Notes: generated from the sequence alone by a model not told the origin. A stretch of 64,000 nt of DNA from Colimorpha sp002372855 (GCA_946621635.1 CAMOOR010000004.1:7697-71696), one strand, 5' to 3'; counted from the stretch's first letter, positions 24,381 to 32,023 are shown. Made by a program: numbers and translations.

Positions 24381-25768
24381 AAACTTTTATTAAGCACTTT
24401 CTCGGTTTTTGATATAACGATGTTGGCGGCTTGGTTGATGTTCCCCGCCTCGTCGAGTATGGGCGTCTGCGCCAGTTCGCTCATCGATTTTACTGCGATA
24501 GCGGTTTGTTGGAATGTCTCCAGCATCTGCTTGTTCTGTGGGTCAAAGCAATCGACGAATGGCTCCATTCGTCCAAGTAGCATGATGGCGCGTGTTTCGA
24601 GTTCCTCGGTTAGGTTCTGCATCTCGAGTACGCGGGCTTTTATGGCGTTCAGGGCCACCCAGCTTTGCTCTGTCTCGGCAGCCCATTTCTTGATGTCGGA
24701 TAGATATTGTTCACTCTCTGTGTTCTTTCTGGCATAGAATGCCGATGCCAGTGTTCCGACGGCTACGATGGCAAGGCCAGCTGTTGCGGTGGCTGTTATG
24801 GTGGCCATTACCGCCGCCCCTGCCGCCATTCCACCTCCTCCTGCCGCTATTGCTCCACCACCGAGCCAGGCTAACACGGCGTTGGAGGCTGCGGCACCGG
24901 AGAGCGCGCTGATGGCGGTGCCCGTGCTGGCAGCACCTACGGCCGTGACCGCCGCTGTTACCGCTGCAGGTGTGCCGATAAGTCCGACGGCAGCGAATCC
25001 GCCACCTACGGCCAATACTTTGGCGGCTTGGGATGCCTGCATGTCTATATGCTTCATCTCTTTGAGATTCTCCTGCTTGATGTCAATCTCGCACAAGAAG
25101 TCGTATTCTTTCGTTTTGGAGCGCTGGTTCATGCGCTCCAAATATCTCAGAAATGTGCCAATGGTGCGCTTCAATGCCCTGAGGCGTTGCTTCCCGAATA
25201 CATCCAGTGTCTCGTTCAGGTCGTCGCGCAGAGCTTCGTTTGTGGCTTCAATCTCTGCCTTCAACTGGTCGGCTTCCTCCTTGTTGGTAATAGATTTCTT
25301 GCGGTCTTGTACGGCTTGCACGCCTGAAACGACTTTCAGACCTTTGACGGTGATTTTGCCTGTTTTTTGTGCAGCGTCTATCGTGGCACTGAGCACTTTT
25401 CTCTGCGTCTCTTCATCGGTGGCCAGCAGAGTCGCGGTTTCTTTCACATCAACTACGGCCTGCTTTGTCCAATCAGTGGCATCGAAGAATGCTTGCTGCG
25501 ACCAATCGGACGCATTTTTTACTGCCTGAGAAGTCCAATCGGACGCATCCTTGGCGGCTTTTGAAGTCCAGTCGGAGGCATCTTTGGCTGCCTGCGTACT
25601 CCATTCAGAGGCATCCTTTGCCGCTTGTTCGGTCCATTCAGAGGCATCTTTGGCTGTCTGCGAAGTCCACTCCGCAGCCTCTTTGGCAGCCTTAGAAGTC
25701 CAATCTGAGGCATCTTTGAGGGCTTTGCCTGCGCTTTCTTTCAGTTTGTTGATGTTAATGAGAGCCAT
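24377..25768 (-). CDS. Protein with eight 11-residue amphipathic repeats and a glycine-zipper membrane region
   Basis: 463 residues. Residues 19-106 are eight 11-residue repeats of the type DASDWTSKAAK, each with Trp at position 5. An 11-residue period is that of surface-lying amphipathic helices (LEA group 3, apolipoproteins, synuclein). A coiled, charged region follows (~150-245). Residues ~250-345 are a hydrophobic Gly/Ala-rich stretch (STGTAISALSGAAASN, AWLGGGAIAAGGGGMAAG) that could span membranes as helical hairpins. I have seen similar glycine-zipper segments in uncharacterised bacterial proteins but cannot name a family. No signal peptide. Inference: a membrane-binding, possibly pore-forming, protein acting from the cytoplasm. 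Confidence 0.85.
   Translation of the reverse strand: MALININKLKESAGKALKDASDWTSKAAKEAAEWTSQTAKDASEWTEQAAKDASEWSTQAAKDASDWTSKAAKDASDWTSQAVKNASDWSQQAFFDATDWTKQAVVDVKETATLLATDEETQRKVLSATIDAAQKTGKITVKGLKVVSGVQAVQDRKKSITNKEEADQLKAEIEATNEALRDDLNETLDVFGKQRLRALKRTIGTFLRYLERMNQRSKTKEYDFLCEIDIKQENLKEMKHIDMQASQAAKVLAVGGGFAAVGLIGTPAAVTAAVTAVGAASTGTAISALSGAAASNAVLAWLGGGAIAAGGGGMAAGAAVMATITATATAGLAIVAVGTLASAFYARKNTESEQYLSDIKKWAAETEQSWVALNAIKARVLEMQNLTEELETRAIMLLGRMEPFVDCFDPQNKQMLETFQQTAIAVKSMSELAQTPILDEAGNINQAANIVISKTEKVLNKSL
25451..25714 (-). repeat. Eight tandem 33-bp coding repeats
   Basis: Eight 33-bp units encode the 11-residue repeats. Copies differ mainly at third codon positions and at a few residues, so selection has kept the protein repeat. 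Confidence 0.9.
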
Positions 25769-25782
25769 ATTTTTATTTTTTT

Positions 25783-26076
25783 CTAACCGAAGTATCCAAT
25801 TATGCCAATGACGGCGGCGGGGATGAAGAAGAACTGGATGGCGTATCCGATGGCCGTCATAAAGCGGCTGCCGGCAAGGTCCATGCTGCTCTTAATCCAG
25901 AACCAACGCGGAGGCACAGTATCACCCCAGCCGACTATGCCCACCACAAGGCCGAGCACAGCGGAAATGCCGCCAAGTATGAGCGCCAACGGCTCTGGGT
26001 CTTCGAGCAAATACAAGCCTCCGAGGATAAATGTTATCGGGCTGATGAATTGGAATAGCCAAAGGAATATTGCCAT
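25783..26076 (-). CDS. Small multi-pass membrane protein
   Basis: 97 residues with three hydrophobic segments (~3-24, ~31-50, ~72-95), so probably three membrane helices. Between the second and third is a conserved-looking loop GWGDTVPPRWFWIKSSMDLAGSRF. No family recognised. It sits three bases after the nuclease-like gene and 14 before the repeat gene, in one operon. Confidence 0.75.
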   Translation of the reverse strand: MAIFLWLFQFISPITFILGGLYLLEDPEPLALILGGISAVLGLVVGIVGWGDTVPPRWFWIKSSMDLAGSRFMTAIGYAIQFFFIPAAVIGIIGYFG

Positions 26077-26079
26077 CGT

Positions 26080-26694
26080 TTATTTCAATCTTAGTTTCAG
26101 GAAATAGTGTTCGGGCTTGTCGTGTGGCAGGTCGTCCCAGCTGAATGTATATTTGCCCTTTAGGTCGATTATATCCGTCTTGGCTTTCTTCTTGTATTCG
26201 TAGTGCTTCACCGTGCTTTTCCTATCGCTGATATTGTATTTGATGTCCTCTCTCGAGTGCGGGAAAATATGATAATCGGTATATGCAATCTCGTATTTGA
26301 GGTCGGCGTCGTAATGTTCCAGATTCTCAATGTCGGCCAATACTGCAAAACGGGCATCCGTCGTGGCGGCATTCATGGCATTGGCCTTTGTCTCGGGACG
26401 TTTCATCTCGATGGCGGCACGTACCGACTTGCCTTTGCTGGCGAGTTCCACCACAATGTCGCAACGACCGATGCCATTGGTCTTGCAGGTGTGTATTTCT
26501 CCCATGTTCTCTTCGAGCAGCACCGTGAGCTTATACTCGCCGTTCTCTTCCTGCGGCTTTCCCTGTTGCAGGATGTAGTAGGCGAGGTAGACCTGTATGG
26601 TGCGCTCGTTGGTGGTGGGGATTTCGTCCGCCACGATGCCCTGTTGCCACTTCGAATAGGCCTTGTCGATTACTTCTTGCAGTATCTTTTTCAT
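26080..26694 (-). CDS. PD-(D/E)XK nuclease-like protein
   Basis: 204 residues, cytoplasmic. The core reads GIGRCDIVVEL (Asp79), 16 residues, then AAIEMKRPE with Glu96 and Lys98, the D...ExK arrangement of the PD-(D/E)XK fold; Glu30 in TTNERTIQVYLAYYIL may be the first-helix acid. The rest fits a small type II-like or restriction-like endonuclease core with no separate DNA-binding domain. It heads the four-gene operon. It could be a nuclease effector, or a structural relative acting on another substrate. Confidence 0.75.
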   Translation of the reverse strand: MKKILQEVIDKAYSKWQQGIVADEIPTTNERTIQVYLAYYILQQGKPQEENGEYKLTVLLEENMGEIHTCKTNGIGRCDIVVELASKGKSVRAAIEMKRPETKANAMNAATTDARFAVLADIENLEHYDADLKYEIAYTDYHIFPHSREDIKYNISDRKSTVKHYEYKKKAKTDIIDLKGKYTFSWDDLPHDKPEHYFLKLRLK

Positions 26695-26735
26695 TTTTCT
26701 GTGTATTTTGATGTTTGATTGTTTTTGATTTTAAA

Positions 26736-26763
26736 AGGAGGCTGCCTGTTGGAGCAGCCTCCT
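26736..26763 (-). terminator. Strong hairpin after the precursor peptide gene
   Basis: Perfect 10-bp stem AGGAGGCTGC (26736-26745) with GCAGCCTCCT (26754-26763), followed on the minus strand by TTTTAAAATC. It ends 17 bases past the peptide stop codon. Leakage here would feed the four-gene operon, which has no visible promoter of its own. Confidence 0.85.
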
Positions 26764-26780
26764 AAACGTCTCGTATAGCG

Positions 26781-26903
26781 TTACGCTCTGCGAGGCAGAA
26801 TGCATTTAGGTGCGCTGGAACCTTGTTTGAGGGTTTTGCAGCACTTTACACCCTTTTTGTTGTACGAACAACCCATGCTGGAACCTAATTCAAGTTCTCT
26901 CAT
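26781..26903 (-). CDS. Candidate RiPP precursor peptide, cysteine-rich, 40 residues
   Basis: A short frame that standard length cut-offs would miss. It starts MRELELGSSMGC and ends PKCILPRRA, with four Cys at 12, 21, 22 and 34 and seven Lys/Arg in the middle. The triplet GSS occurs twice (8-9 region and 29-30 region). It starts 18 bases after the radical SAM stop codon, in the same direction, and is followed at once by a strong terminator, so it is the last gene of that transcript. Position, size and Cys content are those expected of a substrate for the SPASM maturase, e.g. for thioether cross-links. No typical GG cleavage site is visible, so the leader/core boundary is unclear. Confidence 0.75.
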   Translation of the reverse strand: MRELELGSSMGCSYNKKGVKCCKTLKQGSSAPKCILPRRA

Positions 26904-26921
26904 ATTAAAAGTATTTAGTTG

Positions 26922-28487
26922 TTAGGAGTTTTTAGGGACTCCGTTTGCCCTATTATATTCGCGGTTTAATTGCGGTATCTCAACATCAAGCTCCGATATC
27001 CTTTCGGTGAGTTTTTTCCCATTTAGAATATCAATTCCATTCTTGAGTTTCTGAATTGTGGCATATCTTATTTTTGCCAAATAGCAGTTGTTCTCACCTG
27101 CTTTAAAGCGACTTCCTCGGTCATTGTAGTTATTCCCCGGACAAAAGTAGCAATAGTCGCAATAATCATGTGTAAAGCATTCTTCATAGTCCGACTCTCT
27201 TGTAGAACTCCATTCACCAATTAGTTTGTTACCATTTACAATTTCCTGTATGCTCTTTTCTTTAAGGTTGCCCAGCACCAAAGGAAATGCGCTGCAAGGT
27301 GTAAGGTTGCCGTTGGGGTTAATATTATATGAGTAAAGCATTGCGCCGCAAGGTGCGTGTGGCTCGGGATTCCCTATTGGTGCATCTTCGTCAATAGTAC
27401 TAACATTGATTGGAACGTGCTGGATTACATCTTGGTCCAACAGGACCACCTCCATTTGTTCTGGCGTAAGCCTAAGATGCTGTGATGCACATTTATCCCC
27501 ATCTATGGAATCCGTTATCATTAGGTCAAAGTAACAATTTGAACCATACTTCTCCATATATGGTTTAACGAGAAAATAAGACTTGAGGTTGGGTTGGATT
27601 ATTGGGCATGCAATATCTATTGGTATGGCGAATTTGTGCAGTTCTTCCATCACTGCAATTGTTTTTTCAAACGATCCTTTTGTCCTAGTAATACTGTCAT
27701 GAACTGTGGCATCACCACTATACAGTGAGAATTGTACACATTGCGGGAAATAGCCTGCCAACTTTTTCTCTTGACCCTTCAATGACAAACCGTTGGTATA
27801 TATACTTATTGCTATATCTTTTTGGTACAGATACTCAATAATATTCCACACATTGGGATTAGAGAAGGGATCTCCCCCTGTTAAAACCGCCGTTGTCAAC
27901 CCAGCCTCGCATAGATTGTCAATAATACGCTTGTAATCATTTAGAGATAACTCAACCGTATCGGCCCTTCCATTGCGTTCACTGTCATTTCGTGTTGCTC
28001 CCGGGTTATAACAATGTATACATTTTTCGCTGCAACGATATGTAAGTTCAAACATTGCATCAAAAATATGCATACGGTCTTTTGTGGTTTTGGCATATGC
28101 CATATAAGGAGTATCCTTCTCGATGTCCTCAAAATGTCGGGACACGGCTTCTTCTGAACGAGTAGTGCCAGTATTGTTCTTGACAGACTCCCGGTAGCGG
28201 TGTATCGCTTCTTCTGTTAGTTGTTCGGATGATAATAATCCCTCGTTGCATAATTCAGTGAAGAAACACGACAGTGATTTAGGAGCAATGTCTAACAAGC
28301 GAGAGACTTCTTCGATATATATTGCACCATACTTACCAGCCTGCAAAATAGCCCCCACAACATCAGCACTGTCGGATTCATAAAAGTAGTTCATCCTCGA
28401 CAGTAGGTTGAACATAATAGCCACATGCTTCTCGGCATTGTATTTGCCGCAGGTCCATGGCGGACGGAATAATATCTTGTTGCTCAT
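26922..28487 (-). CDS. Radical SAM/SPASM peptide maturase
   Basis: 521 residues. Residues ~1-100 include a winged-helix-like part (YESDSADVVGAILQAGKYGAIYIEEVSRLLDI) that may recognise a leader peptide. The radical SAM core starts at ~143: CSEKCIHC with Cys152, Cys156, Cys159, then the GGD/GGE-type LTGGDPFSNP (~203). The SPASM domain has Cys380, Cys398, Cys437, Cys443, Cys446, Cys449 and Cys468, enough for auxiliary iron-sulphur clusters. Such enzymes install thioether or C-C bonds in peptides. GC content is visibly lower than in its neighbours and it has a strong Shine-Dalgarno site, rare in this phylum, so it was probably acquired. The adjacent 40-codon gene is the likely substrate. Confidence 0.92.
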   Translation of the reverse strand: MSNKILFRPPWTCGKYNAEKHVAIMFNLLSRMNYFYESDSADVVGAILQAGKYGAIYIEEVSRLLDIAPKSLSCFFTELCNEGLLSSEQLTEEAIHRYRESVKNNTGTTRSEEAVSRHFEDIEKDTPYMAYAKTTKDRMHIFDAMFELTYRCSEKCIHCYNPGATRNDSERNGRADTVELSLNDYKRIIDNLCEAGLTTAVLTGGDPFSNPNVWNIIEYLYQKDIAISIYTNGLSLKGQEKKLAGYFPQCVQFSLYSGDATVHDSITRTKGSFEKTIAVMEELHKFAIPIDIACPIIQPNLKSYFLVKPYMEKYGSNCYFDLMITDSIDGDKCASQHLRLTPEQMEVVLLDQDVIQHVPINVSTIDEDAPIGNPEPHAPCGAMLYSYNINPNGNLTPCSAFPLVLGNLKEKSIQEIVNGNKLIGEWSSTRESDYEECFTHDYCDYCYFCPGNNYNDRGSRFKAGENNCYLAKIRYATIQKLKNGIDILNGKKLTERISELDVEIPQLNREYNRANGVPKNS

Positions 28488-28495
28488 TTGGTTTT

Positions 28496-28503
28496 CCTCC
28501 CTT
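28496..28503 (-). promoter_or_regulatory. Strong Shine-Dalgarno site for the radical SAM gene
   Basis: The minus strand reads AAGGGAGG, 8 bases from the ATG. Other genes in this window have A-rich leaders without such a site, so this supports a foreign origin. Confidence 0.75.
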
Positions 28504-28591
28504 TATAAATTACAATGCAAAGTTCGGAAGTATAGTGCAGTAATCCAAATCCGTTTTGGTCCGTTTTGTAACCTGCTCAATTTCAATGGCA

Positions 28592-28599
28592 CAAAAATA
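28592..28599 (-). promoter_or_regulatory. Possible -7 promoter element for the radical SAM gene
   Basis: The minus strand reads TATTTTTG, 105 bases before the ATG. It overlaps the T tail of the preceding terminator. A weaker candidate, GAACTTTG, lies closer to the gene. Confidence 0.45.
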
Positions 28600-28621
28600 G
28601 GGTTCCCCTAGCGGGAACCCT
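28599..28621 (-). terminator. Terminator after the putative regulator gene
   Basis: Stem AGGGTTCCC/GGGAACCCT with a 5-base loop, followed on the minus strand by ATTTTTG. It separates the low-GC RiPP locus from the gene at 28680. Confidence 0.85.
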
Positions 28622-28679
28622 GTCGTATGATGTCAAAATTGCTGTCGCCGTTTCTTTTTTTCCCTGCCGGCCGCTGAGC

Positions 28680-29261
28680 CTATTCCTCTTTGGCCGGTAG
28701 CTGGCGCACCAAGGTAAGCCCTCCCAGCTGCCCTATCTCGTACAGCGGCCAGCTGGAATCTCCATGGATCACGTTGGCCAGCATCGCAGGGTGCCCCAGG
28801 GCGAAGAATGCCGCCTGGAAAGTGTCGTCGGCCCTCAGCTTGCTGCCCTCACTCATAACGACCCTGAAGGTGCTGTTGCCCAGATATTCCACCACCACCT
28901 CGCGCCCGGGGTTCCAGCGCAGCTGCAGGTACTCGCCCGGCAGCAGGTCGGCTACCTTGACGCCCTGCCCGAGAACGGGGTCGCTCGAGGGCGTGTCGTC
29001 GCCGTGGTGCTCGCAGAAATCGTCGTAGTTGCGGTAGCCTATCGAACGCGCCAGCAGGTTCAGCGTCCCCCGGCGCGGGACAGAGCTCATGCCGCCATAC
29101 TGCCAAAAGCGCTTCACCGTAGTGAGCCCAATCGGCTCGCGCGTGCGCCCTTCTACAAATGCCGTCAGGGTGTAGAAGTCGCCAGGCGTGCGCGCCTCGC
29201 AACCCGCCGCCTCGCAGACAAGGCGGCGCAGGGTCTCCAGATGGGTGTCGTTGTTGTCCAT
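28680..29261 (-). CDS. Hypothetical protein, possible DNA-binding regulator
   Basis: 193 residues, no signal peptide. The N-terminal ~90 residues are helical (LETLRRLVCEAAG, TVKRFWQYGGMSSVPRRGTLNLLARSIGYRNYDDFCEHH), a pattern seen in cytoplasmic Bacteroidetes proteins of unknown role and compatible with a helix-turn-helix. The C-terminal half is beta-rich (LLPGEYLQLRWNPGREVVVEYLGNSTFRVV). It is divergent from the Ser/Thr kinase gene, so a functional link is possible. No family named. Confidence 0.6.
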   Translation of the reverse strand: MDNNDTHLETLRRLVCEAAGCEARTPGDFYTLTAFVEGRTREPIGLTTVKRFWQYGGMSSVPRRGTLNLLARSIGYRNYDDFCEHHGDDTPSSDPVLGQGVKVADLLPGEYLQLRWNPGREVVVEYLGNSTFRVVMSEGSKLRADDTFQAAFFALGHPAMLANVIHGDSSWPLYEIGQLGGLTLVRQLPAKEE

Positions 29262-29272
29262 ATTTTCGGCTG

Positions 29273-29280
29273 CAAAATTA
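29273..29280 (-). promoter_or_regulatory. -7 promoter element for the putative regulator
   Basis: The minus strand reads TAATTTTG, 12 bases before the ATG at 29261. Confidence 0.65.
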
Positions 29281-29353
29281 CACTTTTTTCTTCAATCGCA
29301 CAATATCCGTTTTGGTCCGCATTGTTTTTTTTCCTTGCTCTTGCTTTTTTTCG

Positions 29354-29361
29354 TATCTTTG
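29354..29361 (+). promoter_or_regulatory. -7 promoter element for the kinase gene
   Basis: TATCTTTG lies 49 bases before the ATG at 29410. Confidence 0.75.
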
Positions 29362-29409
29362 CATCCTCAATAAGTGACCTCACAATGCCCTTGTCCGAAG
29401 TGTAGCGCA

Positions 29410-31194
29410 ATGAATATCAACTCAAATACTGCCAATTCTGCCAATCACCCCTCGTCACTCGTCGATGGCCCGTCGGGTCTCGTCTCTGGCGGCAGCGGCA
29501 TCACCGAGCCTTTCTTCTCCAACTATGAGGAGATCGCCCGTGGCTCCACGCACGTGCTCTTCCGCGCCCGCCGCTACGGCCGTTGGTATGTGCTCAAGGG
29601 TATCCGCGACGAGCTGCGCGGCAACCCCCTCTACGACGAGTGGCTCTACAAGGAATACAGCGTGGGGGTCTCTCTCGACCATCCCGCTATCGTCCGCGTG
29701 GAAAGCCTCGAGGACGACAACGTGGTGGGCCGATGCATCGTGATGGAATGGGTGGAGGGTCAAACCCTCGACCAATGGAGGCAGGGGAAGTCTGCCGCCG
29801 ACGCCCGCGCGATGTTCTCCCAGTTGCTCGATGCCGTCGATTATCTCCACCACCACGGCATCTACCACCACGACATCAAGCCTTCGAATATCATCATCGC
29901 CCACGACGGCCGCCTCAAGCTCATCGATTTCGGCCTCAGCGACGGCCCACAGTACGCCGCCTTCAAGCACAGCGCCGGCAGCGACGGCTTCGCCGCTCCC
30001 GAACAGAAAGCCGGGGCCACCGCCGACCACCGCGCCGACATTTACGCCCTGGGATGCATCCTTCTCTCCCTCTTCGGCCGCCGCTACCGCCATGCGGCAC
30101 GTTGCGCCATGCGCGAGGACCCGCAAAAGCGGCCCCAGTCGGTGGCCGCGTTGCGCCGCCTGATGCATCCGCGATGGTGGATCTCGCTACTGGTGCTCCT
30201 GCTGCTGGCAGCAGCGGTCTTCCCCGTACTCTTCCCGCTCCCCATCGTCCACAGCTTCGTCCTGCCCTCCGGCCAGACGGTCTACTACCGTGTGCTGCAG
30301 CATGTGCCGCAGCGTCAGGCAGCCCTGGTATATACCGGTGCCGATGGTCAGGAGTGGCCGGCCGACCTCGAGAGGCTGCAGGGCCACCTCGACATTCCTC
30401 CCACCATACGCCATCTGGGGGTGGATTACGACCTCGTCGCAATCGGCGAGCACGCTTTCCATAACCAGAGCTTCATCACCGGCGTGACCCTTCCCGAAGG
30501 ACTGCTGCGCATCGGCACCGGCGCCTTCGCCGGCTGCCCGGCCATGAAAGACACACTCGTCATCCCAAGTTCGCTGCGTTTGATTGGCGGCGACGCCTTC
30601 ACCGACTGCAGCGGCATCCCCGCCGTACGTTGGCTGGCCGACAGCTGCAACGTCTCAAATGAGGCTAATCAATGCTTCTATCGCTGCCTCTCCATGCGAA
30701 AGGTCGAGATCGGCCCCGGCGTCACGGTGGCACCTTCGTGGACGTTCAACAACATCCGTGTGCTGGAGTCGGTATACTTCGCCGACGGCGTCGTCACCAT
30801 CGGCCGCGACGCCTTCGCTATGGACAGTTGCCTAACCGATGTCCGCTGGCCCTCGACGCTGCGTGTCATCGAGCACGCTGCCTTCTACGAGTGCGACCTG
30901 CGCGAGATCGTGCTCCCCGACTCCCTGCAGGTCGTCGGCACCTATGCCTTCGCCTACAACAACCATGTGCGCCGCATCGCACTCGGATCTGCTGTCAGCT
31001 TCGTGGGCACCTATGCCTTCGCCGACTGCTATGAGCTCGAGGAAGTCACCGTCCAAGCCTCCCTACCGCCCCAGGTGGTGGTAACCTCCTTCGACGGCAT
31101 GCCCGACGGTGTGCGCCTCCGCGTCCCCAAGGCCTCCGTCAACGCCTATCGCAGCGACCCCGTCTGGAACCGCTTCACTATTGTTGGCTATTGA
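29410..31194 (+). CDS. Transmembrane Ser/Thr protein kinase with external BspA-like LRR domain
   Basis: 594 residues from ATG 29410. Kinase lobe ~37-250: catalytic Lys63 (VLKG), Glu82, catalytic loop HHDIKPSN (Asp155, Asn160), DFG at Asp173, and APE at 196-198. The G-loop is poor (EIARGSTHVLFRA). One membrane helix is at ~256-278 (WWISLLVLLLLAAAVFPVLF). The outside region ~330-560 holds leucine-rich repeats of the BspA/TpLRR type (IGEHAFHNQSFITGVTLPEGLLRIGTGAFAGC, repeated). BspA-like repeats elsewhere bind host or bacterial surface partners. It therefore looks like a surface-sensing receptor kinase. Confidence 0.9.
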   Translation: MNINSNTANSANHPSSLVDGPSGLVSGGSGITEPFFSNYEEIARGSTHVLFRARRYGRWYVLKGIRDELRGNPLYDEWLYKEYSVGVSLDHPAIVRVESLEDDNVVGRCIVMEWVEGQTLDQWRQGKSAADARAMFSQLLDAVDYLHHHGIYHHDIKPSNIIIAHDGRLKLIDFGLSDGPQYAAFKHSAGSDGFAAPEQKAGATADHRADIYALGCILLSLFGRRYRHAARCAMREDPQKRPQSVAALRRLMHPRWWISLLVLLLLAAAVFPVLFPLPIVHSFVLPSGQTVYYRVLQHVPQRQAALVYTGADGQEWPADLERLQGHLDIPPTIRHLGVDYDLVAIGEHAFHNQSFITGVTLPEGLLRIGTGAFAGCPAMKDTLVIPSSLRLIGGDAFTDCSGIPAVRWLADSCNVSNEANQCFYRCLSMRKVEIGPGVTVAPSWTFNNIRVLESVYFADGVVTIGRDAFAMDSCLTDVRWPSTLRVIEHAAFYECDLREIVLPDSLQVVGTYAFAYNNHVRRIALGSAVSFVGTYAFADCYELEEVTVQASLPPQVVVTSFDGMPDGVRLRVPKASVNAYRSDPVWNRFTIVGY

Positions 31195-31258
31195 CCAGGG
31201 GCAGAAAATACATTGCCGATGCCAGCAAAATAAGTGTATGTTTAAAATATTATCTTGA

Positions 31259-31756
31259 TTATAATGTCTTTCCGTCGAGGGTGGCGCTGGTCATCTCGTC
31301 GTTCTCGTAGACGAGCTTGAGAGAGAAGAACGGTGTGCCCTCGTCGAGCAGCAGGCGGAGGAATATCTTGTCGCCTTCCCAGAGGTTTATTGTGGGGTTG
31401 CCGACGCCGTCGGCTATGGGCAGTTCGGATTTGGCTATCCATGCCAGCGTGCCTTCGTCGTCGATGCCCATGTCGGGCTCGCCCTGCCATTCGGTGGCGG
31501 TGAAGAGGTGCATGTATTAGTTGTCCCAGGTGTCGGAGATGAAGGTGACGATGCCGCGGTAGCGCCAGCGGGTGACGGTGAGGCCTGTTTCCTCGTGCAC
31601 TTCGCGCAGCATGCATTCGTCGGGGGCCTCGTCGGCCTCGCATTTGCCGCCCACGCCGATCCACTTGCCGTGGCTGGCGTCGTTCTTTTTCTTCACGCGG
31701 TGCAGCATCAGGTAGCGCTCGCCGTCGTCTATGTAGCAGAGTGTGGTCTGTTTCAT
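31259..31756 (-). pseudogene. Nudix hydrolase (8-oxo-dGTP diphosphatase-like) broken by an in-frame stop
   Basis: Codons 1-79 (31756-31520) encode a Nudix N-terminus with an intact Nudix box GKCEADEAPDECMLREVHEETGL. A TAA at 31517-31519 then interrupts it. The same frame goes on without shift as YMHLFTATEWQGEP to a stop at 31259, which is the normal continuation of this family (...VSDxxxxEYMHLFTA...). A single base change (e.g. CAA, GAA or AAA to TAA) explains it. Alternatives: a sequencing error, or two peptides that reassemble. The Nudix assignment is firm, and the gene is probably inactive. Confidence 0.82.
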
Positions 31757-31762
31757 GGCAGT

Positions 31763-31882
31763 TAAGAGTTATAAGTTAAGAGTTATGAGTTGAGAGTCCT
31801 GTGGTGTATAAAAAAAATCAAGAGTTAAGAGTCGGGTTGATTCCCCATAACTCTTAACTCTTAATTCTTAACTCTTAATAGA
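31763..31882. repeat. GAGTTAAGAGTTAT short-period repeats with inverted copy
   Basis: AAGAGTTATAAGTTAAGAG and, ~60 bases on, CATAACTCTTAACTCTTAA form an inverted pair able to fold into a hairpin. A related array is at 53881-53925. Confidence 0.75.
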
Positions 31883-31885
31883 GTT

Positions 31886-32023
31886 TTAGTCCTCGGCGTT
31901 GATGATGGCTTTGTGCACAGCATTCCAGCCAGCGGCGGTGATACCCCAGTTGTTGGTGGAGTTCTTGTTGCCGTTGATGCGGACTTTTCTTCTCTTCACT
32001 TTTTTGTTAGCATTGATACCCAT
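31886..32023 (-). CDS. Small basic protein, 45 residues
   Basis: From ATG 32023 it reads MGINANKKVKRRKVRING..., with eleven Lys/Arg among the first 24 residues, then a more hydrophobic C-terminus (WGITAAGWNAVHKAIINAED). The promoter element TATCTTTG at 32099-32106 leaves a ~65-base leader, so the gene is likely expressed. A TTG 30 codons upstream would lie inside that promoter and is rejected. The size and charge suggest nucleic-acid binding, but I recognise no family. Confidence 0.65.
   Translation of the reverse strand: MGINANKKVKRRKVRINGNKNSTNNWGITAAGWNAVHKAIINAED

Noticed and set aside
25451..25714. Regular 33-bp spacing suggestive of a CRISPR array
   Set aside because: Units are contiguous without spacers and encode an in-frame 11-residue protein repeat.
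26701..26735. Independent promoter for the four-gene operon
   Set aside because: AT-rich but no TAnnTTTG match on the minus strand.
31259..31756. Selenocysteine or pyrrolysine recoding at the Nudix stop
   Set aside because: The stop is TAA, which neither system uses, and no SECIS-like element is visible.
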